DNA from: Effrenium voratum
Lineage: Eukaryota > Sar > Dinophyceae > Suessiales > Symbiodiniaceae
NCBI GenBank assembly: GCA_963377175.1
Contig: CAUJNA010002890.1
Location: 619,510-683,509, forward strand
Direction: 5' to 3'
Length of the DNA stretch: 64,000 nt
Made by a program: the position numbers and the translations under genes. Below the pieces are notes generated by a model. It searched no databases and was not told the DNA's origin. It was given only the letters and a program-made list of their open reading frames with translations. Shown here piece after piece: positions 26,802 through 37,331 of this stretch; the stretch's first letter is position 1; each line of letters opens with the position of its first letter.

Positions 26802-26921
26802 TACTTGGACGTTCAATTCGCCAAGTTAGTCAGTTGTGATTGTAACCTAAGCTACAACAAAGAGACCCCCTAGCATGTTATAGCACAGGTGCTTACTAAC
26901 TTGGCAAATCGAACCCAAGCA
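26802..26921 (+). mobile_element. C-family element
   Basis: The left end is TACTTGGACGTTCAATTCGC followed by CAAGTTAGT. The right end is TTACTAACTTGGCAAATCGA followed by ACCCAAGCA. Confidence 0.8.
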
Positions 26922-27120
26922 TGAAGCAAGTAGAAAGTCAGAGGAGCCACACTGCCTGTTTGTTCATTCCAAGGGGGAATACACCCCTGTCCTGATGTAG
27001 GTCCTTTTGACACCCCGAATAGAAAAGCTGACACCGGGGTGTGGAACGGGAAACGGCGGAACGGGAAACCGCTGCGACCAGGCCCCGATGCGACGCAGCC
27101 TTTCCGGAAGCCTTGTACAT

Positions 27121-27236
27121 AGGTCCCCCGGTAGTGCCCTTCTCACCCGTTTCTTTTTTTGAGGGAGGGTTCTCTTACTAATAATACACTACAGACACAA
27201 AGTTGGTACCCTTATTCTAACCTCACTGAAGCACCT
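27121..27236 (+). mobile_element. B-family element
   Basis: The copy runs from AGGTCCCCCGGTAGTGCCC to CTTATTCTAACCTCACTGAA followed by GCACCT, with GAGGGTTCTCTTACTAATAA in the centre. A GC-rich island just upstream (27030-27118) could contain an exon, but its frame is unresolved. Confidence 0.8.
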
Positions 27237-27254
27237 AGCCATTCCTTTCTGGTC

Positions 27255-27364
27255 TAGATGAAGGTTCGCATGGGGCAGTCCCAGCCATGACTAGGTGCGG
27301 CCTTTGAATCTCCCATAGATTTGGGTAGACCGTTTGAATACCGATCGGTTTTGATTGTGATTAG
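27255..27364 (+). mobile_element. D-family element (left end missing)
   Basis: GGGTAGACCGTTTGAATACC and CGGTTTTGATTGTGA at the right end match D. The left terminal GAGTCACAATC is not visible. Confidence 0.55.
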
Positions 27365-27532
27365 ATGGCATCAGCCAAGCGCCGGCGCATTTTGCTCAAG
27401 AAACTAGCAAGAGAGCCAGCCCAACTCCTTCACATCTTCTACATAGCTTTCGCCATCTATGTTATGCTTGTGATTGCCCGGAATATCCAAATCCTTACTT
27501 ACACCGAGTACAACGCACAGCTTTGGACGTGA
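27365..27532 (+). CDS. possible first exon or small membrane-protein ORF (55 codons)
   Basis: This ATG-started frame follows GATTAG at the end of a D element. It encodes a basic N-terminus (MASAKRRRILLKKLAREP), then a hydrophobic helix (LLHIFYIAFAIYVMLVIA) and a polar tail ending at TGA. The layout is cytosolic basic patch, one membrane segment, outside. It could be a single-pass peptide or, more likely, the first exon of a membrane protein spliced at ACA|GCTTTG. I do not recognise the family. It is AT-richer than the other exons, which weakens the case. Confidence 0.35.
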   Translation: MASAKRRRILLKKLAREPAQLLHIFYIAFAIYVMLVIARNIQILTYTEYNAQLWT

Positions 27533-27767
27533 TGTCGCAGCCAAGTTACATTACAAACCCACTGGTGCCGGGATTTGGCGCTTCTTCCATGCGGAGCGGA
27601 GTACTCGGTGAGAGAGTGGAGACTCAGGTGACAGGTTTGAATCTGCTTATGGCGAGCTGACCCATTGGATTAAAGTGAGGGACTAGCCATGACGTAGGTA
27701 CTTGGATCTGATTCTAATGGGAATCCCGGATCTTCGAGCCTTGGTTGATTTTGAGAGCTGGGGGTGT

Positions 27768-27851
27768 CCCCTTCTAGTGGTGGTTCAGACCACTTTTGGA
27801 GGGGCACTACACCCTATGAATAAGACCGGTTTATGAATTGGGGGTCAACAT
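27768..27851 (+). mobile_element. I-family element, right half only
   Basis: CACTTTTGGAGGGGCACTAC and CGGTTTATGAATTGGGGGTC followed by AACATT match the right half of I. The left half is absent. Confidence 0.6.
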
Positions 27852-28014
27852 TGCACAGAGGGCCCCTTGGTACCTTCTAAGGATTTGTGCGGGTCAAACT
27901 GGGTCAGTTTGTACATCACAAGCGACTCTCTGGGTTCGACCAGAAATCCATTTCGCACCACCTAAGAAACCATGGAATGATGGTTCCCCTGTAATTAGTT
28001 ACCAAGCGCCCAGG

Positions 28015-28144
28015 GTTTCAACTGCATGGGAGTACAGGTTGGTAAGGAACAGTCCCAACCAGACTTAGGTGTGGCCGCCTTTGTAGAGCTTTGCATTGGG
28101 TTTGGGTAGACCATTTTGATACCGATTGGTTTTGATCGTGACTC
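28015..28144 (+). mobile_element. D-family element
   Basis: GGTTGGTAAGGAACAGTCCC followed by AACCAGA, GGGTTTGGGTAGACCATTTT and CCGATTGGTTTTGATCGTGA match the D family. The left end is diverged. Confidence 0.65.
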
Positions 28145-28309
28145 TTGGTGACCATCCGGAGAATGAGCCAGAGGCCTCTGGCATTGAAGGACGATGTGGC
28201 GGTTTTCACCAGCTGGCGTTTTTTTGTGATGTGGGTGTGTATTTCTCCAGATAGCTAAAAGCTATAGGGGTTCTAACTTCTAATAAAGAGGGGAAAGTGA
28301 TTTGCGAGA

Positions 28310-28850
28310 TTGATGGGCGGGTGCTAGGGGGCGTGCGGTTTGGGGTGCTGGTGTAGGTGCTGATTGGGGTGCTGAGTGGGGTGCTGTTTGAGGTGCTGAT
28401 GGCAGTGCGGGCGCATCTTTTCAAGATTGACGGTAGGGTGCTAGGGGGCATGCAGTTTGGGCTGCTTGTACAGGTGCTGTGTTGGTGCGCGCATTTTTGC
28501 ATCTTGACGGTAGGAAGCAGGGGGGAGTGCAGTTTGGGGTGCTGCTGATGGTGCTGTGGGACACAGTTTGTGGGGAGCTGTTTGAGGTGCTTTGTGGGGC
28601 GCATCGGGCATGCAGGTGACGGTGCAGGCGCTTGTTTGCATCTCGACGGTAGGGTGCAAGGGGGCATGCAGCTTAGGTGGTGGTTTGGGATTCTGTTTGG
28701 GGGTGCTCTTCAGGGTGATGGTGCGGGCGCATTTTTGCTCGATTGACGGCCGGGTTTTGCTTGGGGCGTTCTTCGCGGGGGTGCTTTTGGAGGTGCTGGT
28801 GTGCAAGCACTGCTATCTGGGGTCTATGCTGGTGTATTGCTTCTTTTTTT
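28310..28850. repeat. degenerate minisatellite, GGTGCTG-rich
   Basis: A module of about 110-120 bp, GATTGACGGTAGGGTGCTAG followed by GGGGCATGCAGTTTGGG, G..GGTGCTG and GCGGGCGCATTTTTGC, recurs about four to five times with decay. The His/Pro/Ser frames on the minus strand come from it. Confidence 0.75.
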
Positions 28851-29090
28851 AAGGTTGGACTGGACCCCCCAAAATGGTGTTCTTTTTTGTTTTTCTTCGA
28901 ATCCACAGAAAAGGGAAAAAGGGGGGTACCCTGCAACAAACAAAATAGCCTTGTTTTTCCCCAATAGCTGAAAGCTAAGGAGTCTTTGCCCAGACAGGCT
29001 CTGGGGTGGTTTGGGGCAGCTTTCAGGGACGCTTCCAGAGGGTTCAAGCGGTTCCGGGGCTGTTGGGCATACCACCAGCGCAGTTTCTGG
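28850..29090 (+). repeat. S-family dispersed repeat
   Basis: CCCCCCAAAATGGTGTTC, CAGACAGGCTCTGGGGTGGT followed by TTGGGGCAG, and CCGGGGCTGTTGGGCATACC match 43.35-43.58 kb. They also match the reverse complement of 23.4-23.65 kb. Confidence 0.6.
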
Positions 29091-30019
29091 TTTGCTGCCT
29101 TGGGCCAGCAATTCGGCCATGCCCCCGAATATTGGGAGTTTTGAGAGGGGATTTACGCATGTGCCCTCCCTGTTTGAGGTGGCAAAATTATGGCAGTGAG
29201 TCGAACATAGATACCCAACATGCAAGCCAGGTAAATGGAAACAATTGGACTAAGACCTGCGGTCCAATTCCTTTGATTTTGACCCCCCCCCCCCAATGTA
29301 TCGGTGCCTTCGGGTTCGGAGAGTTTCGATCTTGGCTAGGTGTCAATCTTCAGGTCACCCGTCAGGTTGGTTTGGTTTGAATTTGGATTTGAAGCCATGG
29401 TTCTTGTGGAGGGTAAATGGGAAACCCTTTTGGAAGATCAAACCACCGGTCCAAACTACCAATTGAGGGAAGCTCAATCATCTCATGCTGGTGAGGCCAA
29501 ACCATTGTACAGCTCGCTTTGATTTAGGAACCTTCCAAGAATCGCGAATGCAGTCCAAAAGTCTGCCCCGCCCCCCACCCGATTTGCCAGTCCCACGAAC
29601 AACTGAGGTCTCCTTCAAAACTGCTGTAGGCTATGTTTTGTTCAGGGTAGACTAACTATGAAATCTAGTCCGACACACGTGGGCCAAGATTAGAACAGAA
29701 CGAGCAATAACACCGTGGTTCATGTTTCAGGATATGAAGCCTGATCTTTTTCAGTTCGGGGTAGACGAAATATGAAAGAAGGGGGTGGATCCAGAGTCCT
29801 TCAACCGCCACCTGACCACAGAGCCACGATGAAAACCCGAGCCTTGAAACTCTTTGGTTTCAGGACACCAACTTGCCAGTGGCCAACTCATGGCAAGCAA
29901 GATACGGTTTCGTGGTTGAGTAGGTTTACTTGCAATGTTGTAGGGCTAATGTGCAAGTTGTTTCCACTTTCTTGCAATGTGTGGGGTAGGTTCACTTGCG
30001 GTTGACTTGCGATAATTCG

Positions 30020-30118
30020 CAGGCAAGTGGTTAGTAAGCCCGGTAATAACTCACAAAAGCCATGGTTTCACAAGTCTCCTGAGTAGGTAACCAGGCTTGC
30101 TAACCAGGCTACCCATAA
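30020..30118 (+). mobile_element. L-family element
   Basis: GGCAAGTGGTTAGTAAGCCC, GGTAATAACTCACAAAAGCC and ATGGTTTCACAAGTCTCC are present, ending CAGGCTTGCTAACC. Confidence 0.6.
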
Positions 30119-30177
30119 AAATGGGCTCTTACTTGAAAGCTGATGGCATCCACTTGCAATTGAGGCATCCACCTCAC

Positions 30178-30421
30178 CTTCCATTTGCTTAAAAATAGGT
30201 TGTATTGTCCCCTGTTGGTTTTAAAGGGAATCTATCACTACTGAACATTTTTTCCCAGGAAACGCAAAAGCAAATGAGTCACAATCAAAACCCGGGCAGA
30301 TGAAGGTTAGTAAGAGACGATCCCAACCAGAAATACCTGTGGATATCCGCCTTCTAAATTCTTTACATGGTTCTGGGTAGACCATTCGAATACCGAGTTT
30401 TGATTGTGACTCAAATGGAAG
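30178..30421 (+). mobile_element. E-family element split by a D element
   Basis: The E copy starts CTTCCATTTGCTTAAAAATA, continues CCCCTGTTGGTTTTAAAGGG and TCTATCACTACTGAACATTT, and reaches ..AAAAGCAAATG. Its final ..CAAATGGAAG appears only after an inserted D element. The result is 244 bp instead of about 110. Confidence 0.85.
30277..30411 (+). mobile_element. D-family element nested in E, CAAATG duplication
   Basis: The ends AGTCACAATCAAAACCCGG and CCGAGTTTTGATTGTGACT are inverted repeats. The element is bracketed by CAAATG on both sides (30271-30276 and 30412-30417), a 6-bp target-site duplication of the host E sequence. Confidence 0.88.
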
Positions 30422-30442
30422 TCACCGTTGCAGCTTGGGCAG

Positions 30443-30463
30443 AGTGACGATCTGGAGACCCAG
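30443..30463 (+). CDS. possible coiled-coil exon
   Basis: Seven codons (SDDLETQ) lie between GGGCAG and a GT donor (CCCAG|GTGATG), phase 0-0. The frame also continues open (VMIDSLFIVSTSGNYIVER), so the exon could be longer. It may extend the coiled-coil gene. Confidence 0.35.
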
Positions 30464-30608
30464 GTGATGATCGACAGCCTCTTCATAGTCTCCACCTCTG
30501 GGAATTACATCGTTGAAAGGCTGGGGAGCTCAGGCGTGTATCAAAAAACCGCGGATGAGTTCCAACCGTCCTAAAAAACAACGACACACACACACACACA
30601 TATGGTCA

Positions 30609-30706
30609 TGTGGATGGTTGTGAAATCCATTTCGCGCCACTGTGAAACCGTGGTTCATCATTCCCGGGTGTCTTAGATGATACAACAAATTGTCCACGCA
30701 CAGTAG
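30609..30706 (+). mobile_element. H-family element
   Basis: ATGTGGATGGTTGTGAAATC followed by CATTTCGC, ACTGTGAAACCGTGG and TTGTCCACGCACAG define the copy. It is shorter than the others. Confidence 0.65.
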
Positions 30707-30997
30707 GGGTTACCCTCCAAAGGAGTGGGTTTCCTTGGTCCTTTTCCTCTGGGTGTGCCTTCAAAGGGAACTAGCAATGAAGATCATTTGGGGGGTCCCA
30801 GGTGTGAGTAGAGCCCCAAGGTCTGGGGCTGAAGGGAAGCCGGGTTCGCCGGGTGTCGCGCGATTGGGTGGGTTTTTGCCTGAGCCCTACATATCTCACT
30901 CCCGTGGACTTTCAACTTGTTGGAAAGACCCCGGTTTAGTGCTATGTTGTTTTTTAGTGCAAGCTTTTGTTTTGGGCCAGGCGACTCAGGAAGTGAG

Positions 30998-31133
30998 ACT
31001 TGGCCGTTCGATTCGCCAAGCTAGGAAGTGTTTAGTTGCCTGGGTTGTAGCAATCAACATGGTGAACTCCACTGAGCCGGGGCTTATGACCGGGTTATAG
31101 GTTAGCAACTTGCGAGCTTGGCCGATAACCCGA
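30998..31133 (+). mobile_element. C-family element (right end diverged)
   Basis: ACTTGGCCGTTCGATTCGCC followed by AAG, GGGTTGTAGCAATCAACATG followed by GTGAACTCCACTGA, and CAACTTGCGAGCTTGGCCGA are present. Confidence 0.65.
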
Positions 31134-31353
31134 GGGCCCTAAGGCTCCAGCAAGTCCCACTGTAAGAATCAGGACCCGAGTTAGATGACAATCCTGAATG
31201 GTAACTGTTATTCTATTTTAATGGTGCTTGTGACAGGTTGGTAAGCTTCCCTTTGGCTGTAGAACAGTAAACAAGAGTACTAGCAGATTGCTAAAGAAGG
31301 ACCAGCAGGGGGAAGAACTGGTAAAGTCCACGAAAAGCGGCCCAAACCGTTTT

Positions 31354-31384
31354 TATATATAATATATATATATATATATATATG
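31354..31384. repeat. TA microsatellite
   Basis: This is a run of TATATA units. Similar TA arrays lie at 15884-15905, 46599-46850, 55798-55845 and 56511-56575. Confidence 0.95.
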
Positions 31385-31867
31385 TGGTGGTTATGCACTT
31401 TGACCTACATAAGCACTCATAATTTGGTTTGGTCGCACTGTTTCAATGTTGGCCTGCTTGAATCCCAGTGCTGGTCCGCCAATTGTTCGACCTCTGTTCG
31501 ATCGCTTGATATCGTTTGCCTTTTTGGGCCATGGAACAAGCTGGAGCTGGGATAAAAGAAGTCATTGACCATGGACCATTCTGAATATCCCCTGATGAAT
31601 AAGTACCCTTTTATGAGCCCTGATTTCCTCGTCGCTGAGGTGGGTCAACAGATTGACCATTGACTCTGGAATGAGCCCTCATATACTGTTTGGGAGGTCC
31701 CAGGTTCCCCTGGAAGAGACATAGCCCCAACAAATGGGGTATCTCTGGAAGGGAGCAACAATAGCCTGTACGGGGTTGTGTTTTGAGGGTACCTTGTCCT
31801 GTTTGCGGTTTTAAAGAAAATGGAACCCGAAGGAAGCCATTTCAAGGGGTCTAGAAAGGACACACTC

Positions 31868-31991
31868 ATGTGGCTGTGGGTCAAAACCAATGGTACCATT
31901 TTGGGGTAGGTGCACCACCCATTTTAGTCTATTTTAGTGGGGATTGGGATGTTCCCTGATATTCGATTTGGATTTTGACCCATGGCCATGT
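31868..31991 (+). mobile_element. J-family element, intact
   Basis: ATGTGGCTGTGGGTCAAAAC followed by CAATGGTACC, GGTGCACCACCCATTTTAGT and TTTTAGTGGGGATTGGGATG lead to GGATTTTGACCCATGGCCAT. Confidence 0.85.
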
Positions 31992-32031
31992 GAGTTCTTG
32001 ATTTTCTACAAAGCCATGCTTTGCTTTCCAG

Positions 32032-32083
32032 ACCCAATGGCTTTGGCTGCTTTGGCCGACCGGCTCAACGCGGGGAGCTCCAG
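32032..32083 (+). CDS. possible exon, ends ELQ or SSR
   Basis: The GC-rich segment after CTTTCCAG ends CTCCAG|GCATTT, a GC donor. One frame reads MALAALADRLNAGSSR; another ends RGELQ like the coiled-coil exons at 200-253 and 19768-19797, whose 3' edges it shares. The frame is therefore unsettled, but exon status is plausible. Confidence 0.45.
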
Positions 32084-32556
32084 GCATTTCTGCGGGCACA
32101 CGCCGCGCATAGTTTGCACGGGGCCTTAGAGATTTTCTGAAGCGACAGGGTATCCTAGCTGCAGATAAAACAGGGAACCCGGAAACCAGCCTTGAAAAGG
32201 AAGCTTTTTGGGGGTTACCAGGTTACTCCATTCCTTTCTGCCGAAATGAGCCGTAGTGGTGCGGCAGAAAAAAGGTAAACCGCAGGGATCAGAGCCTGTG
32301 GCCTGGATTTCAGAACCGGACAATCACTCTGAACACAATGTCCCTTTCCCAGGAAACCAACTCTTTTTTTTTTTTCGGGATTCAGGCCAGCCCATAAAGT
32401 CAAGGTTTGTGATCACATGTCACCGCCATTGTTTACCGTTCGATCGGCTCGTCATCATCTAAACTGGGTCCCAAGGCCTGAAATTCTTTGAATCGCGGGC
32501 TGAACCCTGAGAGCTGGGTTCTTTCGTGAATCCATCAAATTCAGAATCCTCAAACG

Positions 32557-32693
32557 AGCCACGTCCTCAAAACCCGGGTAGATGAAGGTTAGTAAGGGGC
32601 AGTGCCAACCATAAATAGCTGCGGATAGCCGCCTTCTTAATTCTTTACATGGTTCTGGGTAGACCATTTCAACACCGGGTTTTGATTGTGACT
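32557..32693 (+). mobile_element. D-family element
   Basis: The left end is GAGCCACGTCCTCAAAACCC, the right end CCGGGTTTTGATTGTGACT. The flanks CAAACG and CAAATC look like a diverged 6-bp duplication. Confidence 0.8.
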
Positions 32694-33289
32694 CAAATCT
32701 GCATTTTGTTTTCGGTGGACTTTCTGTTTCTCGGATGATACTTGGGGATCTTGCGGTACTTGGTGGATGATGTGTATACCTGGAGTCTCAAACCACCCCA
32801 AATTTTTGGGGCAAAATGTAAAGAATGGCATTCTTTGTCGAAACACCTTTTCTTGAACAAAACACCTTTTTTTGGTTCTGTGCCAAGTAAAGCCCTGAAA
32901 GTCCATCAGCGGATTTGTTTAACGGTGTTGTCACGATAAGCGGTGTTCTTTGGGGCGTTGCTGTTCACTGTGCAGGGCTTGCTTGAAAGATGCAAGTGCC
33001 AATTCAAGCAGCGGCGCGGACCTTGCTATCACCCAATGTAAACCTCCTGGTTCAGCTCAGCTGCTCAATGCCTTTGATGTTGGAATGAAATAAATCATCA
33101 AACATAATTTGACCTTGGCCCAAACGGCTTGAATGCCAATGCAACACAAGGTAAAACAAAAGCCGCGTTATTAGCCTTTCATTTTTGTGTGAGACAAACA
33201 TTTGTGAGTTGCACAAGTTGAGAAGGCTGCCCCGTTGCGTGTTGCTTAGCATTGGAGCCGATCACTGAGTCGCAAATCATCCAAGTCAG

Positions 33290-33655
33290 GTGTTTCCTTT
33301 GGAAGCGAGCAGGTGGCTTGGTGCACCACAACTCAAACTGATGTTTAGGAGGGCGCTGCGACAATGCAAAGAACCAACATCCCTTAAAACAGGAGTTAGA
33401 CAGTTGGAGTTGTTTCTTCTAGTGTGTGCGGTGTGCTTTGCGCGGCACACATCACAAACGGTCTTTCATGGCAAAACCCGGTCTTCTAATGGCTTGAAAC
33501 AGTGTGTCATGCGCAGTTCACCGCATGTTCATGTAATGTCACTCTACTTTCACGACTGTAGAGTCCAAGAAGGAATAAGTTCAATGAACAAATATTGTCG
33601 CACCAAATTCAGAAGGATAGCTTTCGCAGATTTTGTAGCAGCGCGATGGGAGTGA
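33290..33655 (+). other. open frame in left palindrome arm (121 codons)
   Basis: The frame begins MFPLEASRWLGAPQLKLMFR and contains scattered Cys (CAVCFARHTSQ). The mirror-image copy on the minus strand of the right arm (37332-37736) is almost identical over most of its length. Identity of the arms explains the shared frame, so this is not independent evidence of selection. There is no known domain; coding is doubtful. Confidence 0.25.
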
Positions 33656-34699
33656 TTCCGTATTTGTCCACACTCTGTGCCTTTGGGCCATGTGCCCAAT
33701 ATTGCTTCAAACTACAAACAACACAAGAAACATTTTAATTAAGCATGATATACAATACTTTGCAAACTCGGGTATGTTCAGTTTCACCATGCCTCCTAGA
33801 TGATCAAGTTCACATGTTGCTTCAACTCTTCAACTGTGGTTCTCTGGCTAATGCGACTCAGCGCAACATGTACCAGTTGCCCTTAAATTTGATGCCGTGA
33901 AGCAAGCATATTGTTTTTAAGCTTTGCTCACAGCGCTAAAGTGCCCCAAGACCCTCACTGTTACAGCCAAAGGGTCCAGTATTTATATGATAACAGGCAA
34001 GCTTGCAAGGCATGCTACAGTATTCTGCGAACAATAGCTGTCACTAGCAATTGAATGGTCGTTCCGCAACGTCCACCTAGGATTAAACATTGCACCTGGA
34101 ATAAAGACAAACGGGTGGCCCCCCAAAAAATGCACCTGGAATAAAGACAAGCACCCGCCACCCCCCCGCCCAAATTTTCTGAACGAAAAGTATAAGGAAC
34201 ATGACAAAATGGAACAAGCAGAGAAAGAAGAGGAGAGGTAGCCAAGCCAACAACAGGTCCTTAGATCTTTGGTACCTTGTTGTTCAGCTCCCCACAAATC
34301 ATGGTTTCTTACATGTCTCTTGCTTAAAAACTGCCCGCAATCAAACCTGCAAAGGGGGTGGGTAGTACTGCAGGCCCCCAAACTTGAGCCCAAGACTTTA
34401 TTTCAGGGGCCCCTACAATAAAGTCTTGTTGTCTGGCCCCCTGCAAATATACAACTAGCCCAGTGCAACTACCTATGAAGCTTCGGGCTTTGTTGTTAGA
34501 TTTGGGCCTGCTTCCCAAAATCAAACATGTCCAGCTTCCCCAAGCTCTTGTTTTCTTGCATGTCTCTTGTATAAAAACTGCCTACAACCAAACCCACAAA
34601 CAACCTAGTACTTCAGAAACTTCACCCCCAATTTGACATTATTTTAACGGCCTCTGAAATAAAGTCTTGTTGCCTGCCCGCGGCTGCCCGCGCCCAAAC

Positions 34700-35175
34700 A
34701 AGTATCAAAAGGAAGCTCCAGCAATACAAAATCAAATGGAAACTAAGTTCCAGATCTCAAAAGGAAGCTCCAGCAATGCAAAATCAAATAGCAACTCATT
34801 TCCAAATCTCAAAAGGAAGCTCCAATGCTAAATCAAATGGAAACTCAATTCCAGATCTCAAAAGGAAGCTCCAGCAAGGCTAAATCAAATGGAAACTCAA
34901 TTCCAGATCTCAAAAGGAAGCTCCAGGAATGCTACATCAAATGGAAACTAAATTCCAAATCTCAAAAGGAAGCTCCAGCAATACTAAGTCAAATGGAAGC
35001 TCAATTCCAAATCTCTAAATCATATGGAAACTCCATTCCAAATCTCAAAAGGAAGCTCCAGCAATACTAAGTCAAACTCAATTCCAAATCTCTAAATCAA
35101 TGAGAAACTCAAATACAAATCTCAAAAGGAAGCTCCAGCAATACTAAATCAAATGGAAATTCAAGTCTAATTACC
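34700..35175. repeat. about 53-bp tandem repeat array, left arm
   Basis: About nine degenerate units of TCAAAAGGAAGCTCCAGCAA followed by TACTAAATCAAATGG and AAACTCAATTCCAAATC. Some units are shortened. The array is mirrored at 35795-36260. Confidence 0.93.
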
Positions 35176-35229
35176 AATACTAAAGCAAATGGAAGCAACA
35201 TTGAACGGGATCTCAAGAGATTTTTCTAG

Positions 35230-35760
35230 GCACCCCCTTTGTTGGGGTGGCGGAGGGGCCCCCCTTTACCAATCCCAGGTGGACATTACTCCGAACAAAG
35301 ACCATTTACAGGACATTGCTCCGAACATAGTTCGGATAGGTGGACAGGGTCCGGGCGGGCGGACGCGTCCGGACGCGTCCGGACGAGAAAAAACATACAA
35401 CAAAACTTTTTTCTATCCAAAACACCTTTTTTTGTTTTGGGCGTCCAGCGGGGCGTCCGAAAAGGCGTATTTAGGCGTCCAAAAGGCGTATTTAAGCGTC
35501 CGTCCCGGACTAGTCCGAACCAAAACACCTTTTTTGGAAAAAAACACCTTTTTTTGATAGTCCGGGCCCGTCCGGACCTATCCAGACCCGTCCGGACCCG
35601 CCGTCCGGGCCGTCCAACCGGTCCGGCGGACCCTGTCCACCTATCCGGACTATGTTCGGAGTAATGTCCTTCAAATGGTCTTTGTTCGGAGTAATGTCCG
35701 CCTGGGAGTAGTAAAGGGGGGGCCCTCTCCCCCCCAACAAAGGGGGTGCCTAGAATAATC
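35230..35760. repeat. palindrome core with GTCCGGAC repeats
   Basis: CCCCCTTTGTTGGGG and ATTACTCCGAACAAAGACCA bracket the core on both sides in opposite orientation. Between them are many GTCCGGAC and GGACGCGTCC units and several AAAACACCTTTTTT blocks. Self-complementary at several scales. Confidence 0.85.
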
Positions 35761-35794
35761 TCTTGAGATCCAGTTCAATTTTGCTTCCGTTCGC

Positions 35795-36260
35795 TTTAGT
35801 ATTGGTAGGCTTAAGTTTCCATTTGATTTAGTATTGCTAGAGCTTCCTTTTGAGATCTGGAATGGAGTTTCGATTTGATTTAGTATTGCTGCAGCTTCCT
35901 TTTGAGATCTGGAACTGAGTTTTCATTTGATTTAGTATTGCTGGAGCTTCCTTTGAGATTTGGAAATTGGTTCCATTCGACTTAGCATTGCTGGAGCTTC
36001 CTTTTGAGATCTGGAACTGAGTTTCCATAAGATTTAGTATTGCTGGAGCTTCCTTTTGAGACTTGGAATTGAGTTTCCATTTGATTTAGCATTGGAGCTT
36101 CCTTTTGAGATCTGGAACTGAGTTTCCGTGTGATTTAGTATTGCTGGAGCTTCCTTTTGAGATTTGGAATTGAGTTGCTATTTGATTTTGCATTGCTGGA
36201 GCTTCCTTTTGAGATCTGGAACTTATTTTCCATTTGATTTTGTATTGCTGGAGCTTCCTC
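35795..36260. repeat. about 53-bp tandem repeat array, right arm
   Basis: Reverse-complement units (GATTTAGTATTGCTGGAGCT followed by TCCTTTTGAGATCTGGAA) mirror the left-arm array. The copy spacing differs slightly between the arms. Confidence 0.93.
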
Positions 36261-36928
36261 TTGTTTTTTTTTTTGACGCGGGCAGCCGCGGGCAGGCAAC
36301 AAGACTGAGTTTCAGGGGCCGTTGAAATAATGTCAAATTGGGGGTGAAGTTTCTGAACTACTAGGTTGTTTGTGAGTTTGGTTGTAGGCAGTTTTTAAAC
36401 AAGAGACATGCAAGAAAACAAGAGCTTGGGGAAGCTGGACATGTTTGATTTTGGGAAGCAGGCCCAAATCTAACAACAAAGCCCGAAGCTTCATAGGTAG
36501 TTACGCTGGGCTAGTTGTATATTTGCAGTGGGCCAAACAACAAGACTTTATTGTAGGGGCCCCTGAAATAAAGTCTTGGGCTCAAGTTTGGGGGCCTGAA
36601 GCACTACCCACCCCCTTTGCAGGTTTGATTGCGGGCAGTTTTTAAGCAAGAGACACGTAAGAAACCATGACTTCTTGGGCAGCTGGACAGTTTGATTTTT
36701 GGGGAGCTGAAGAACAAGGTACCAAAGATCTAAGGACCAGGTGTTGGCTTGGCTACATCTCCTCTTCTTTTTCTTTTTGTTCCATTTTGTCATGTTCCTT
36801 ATATTTTTTGTTCAGAACATTTGGGCGGGGGTGGCGGGTGCTTGTCTTTATTCCAGGTGCATTTTTTTTGGGGGGGGGGCCACCCGTTTGTCTTTATTCC
36901 AGGTGCAATGTTTAATCCTAGGTGGACG

Positions 36929-37035
36929 TTACGGAACGACCATTCAATTGCCAGTGGCAGCTATTGTTCGCAGAATACTGAGCTTACGGAACGACCATTC
37001 AATTGCTAGTGACAGCTACTGTTCGCAGAATAGCA
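36929..37035. repeat. 55-bp tandem duplication only in the right arm
   Basis: TTACGGAACGACCATTCAAT followed by TGC and CAGTGGCAGCTATTGTTCGC is present twice in tandem. The left arm has a single copy (about 34018-34073), so the duplication arose after the arms formed. Confidence 0.88.
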
Positions 37036-37331
37036 GGTGTTGCAAGCTTGCCTGCTATCATATAAAGACTGGACCCTTTGGCTGTATGCTTGCTTCAGGA
37101 CATCAACTTTAACGGCAACTGGTACATGTTGCGCTGAGTCGCATTAGCCAGAGAACCACCGTTGAAGCAACATGTGAACTTCATTATCTAGGAGGCATGG
37201 TGAAACAGAACATACCCGAATTTGCAAAGTATTGTACATCATGCTTAATTAAGATGTTTCTTGTGTTGTTTGTAGTTTGAAGCAATATTGGGCACATGGC
37301 CCAAAGGCACAGAGTGTGGACAAATACGGAA

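Noticed and set aside
34700..35175. CRISPR-like regular repeats
   Set aside because: Units are contiguous and degenerate with no unique spacers, lie in a eukaryotic palindrome, and no cas genes are present.
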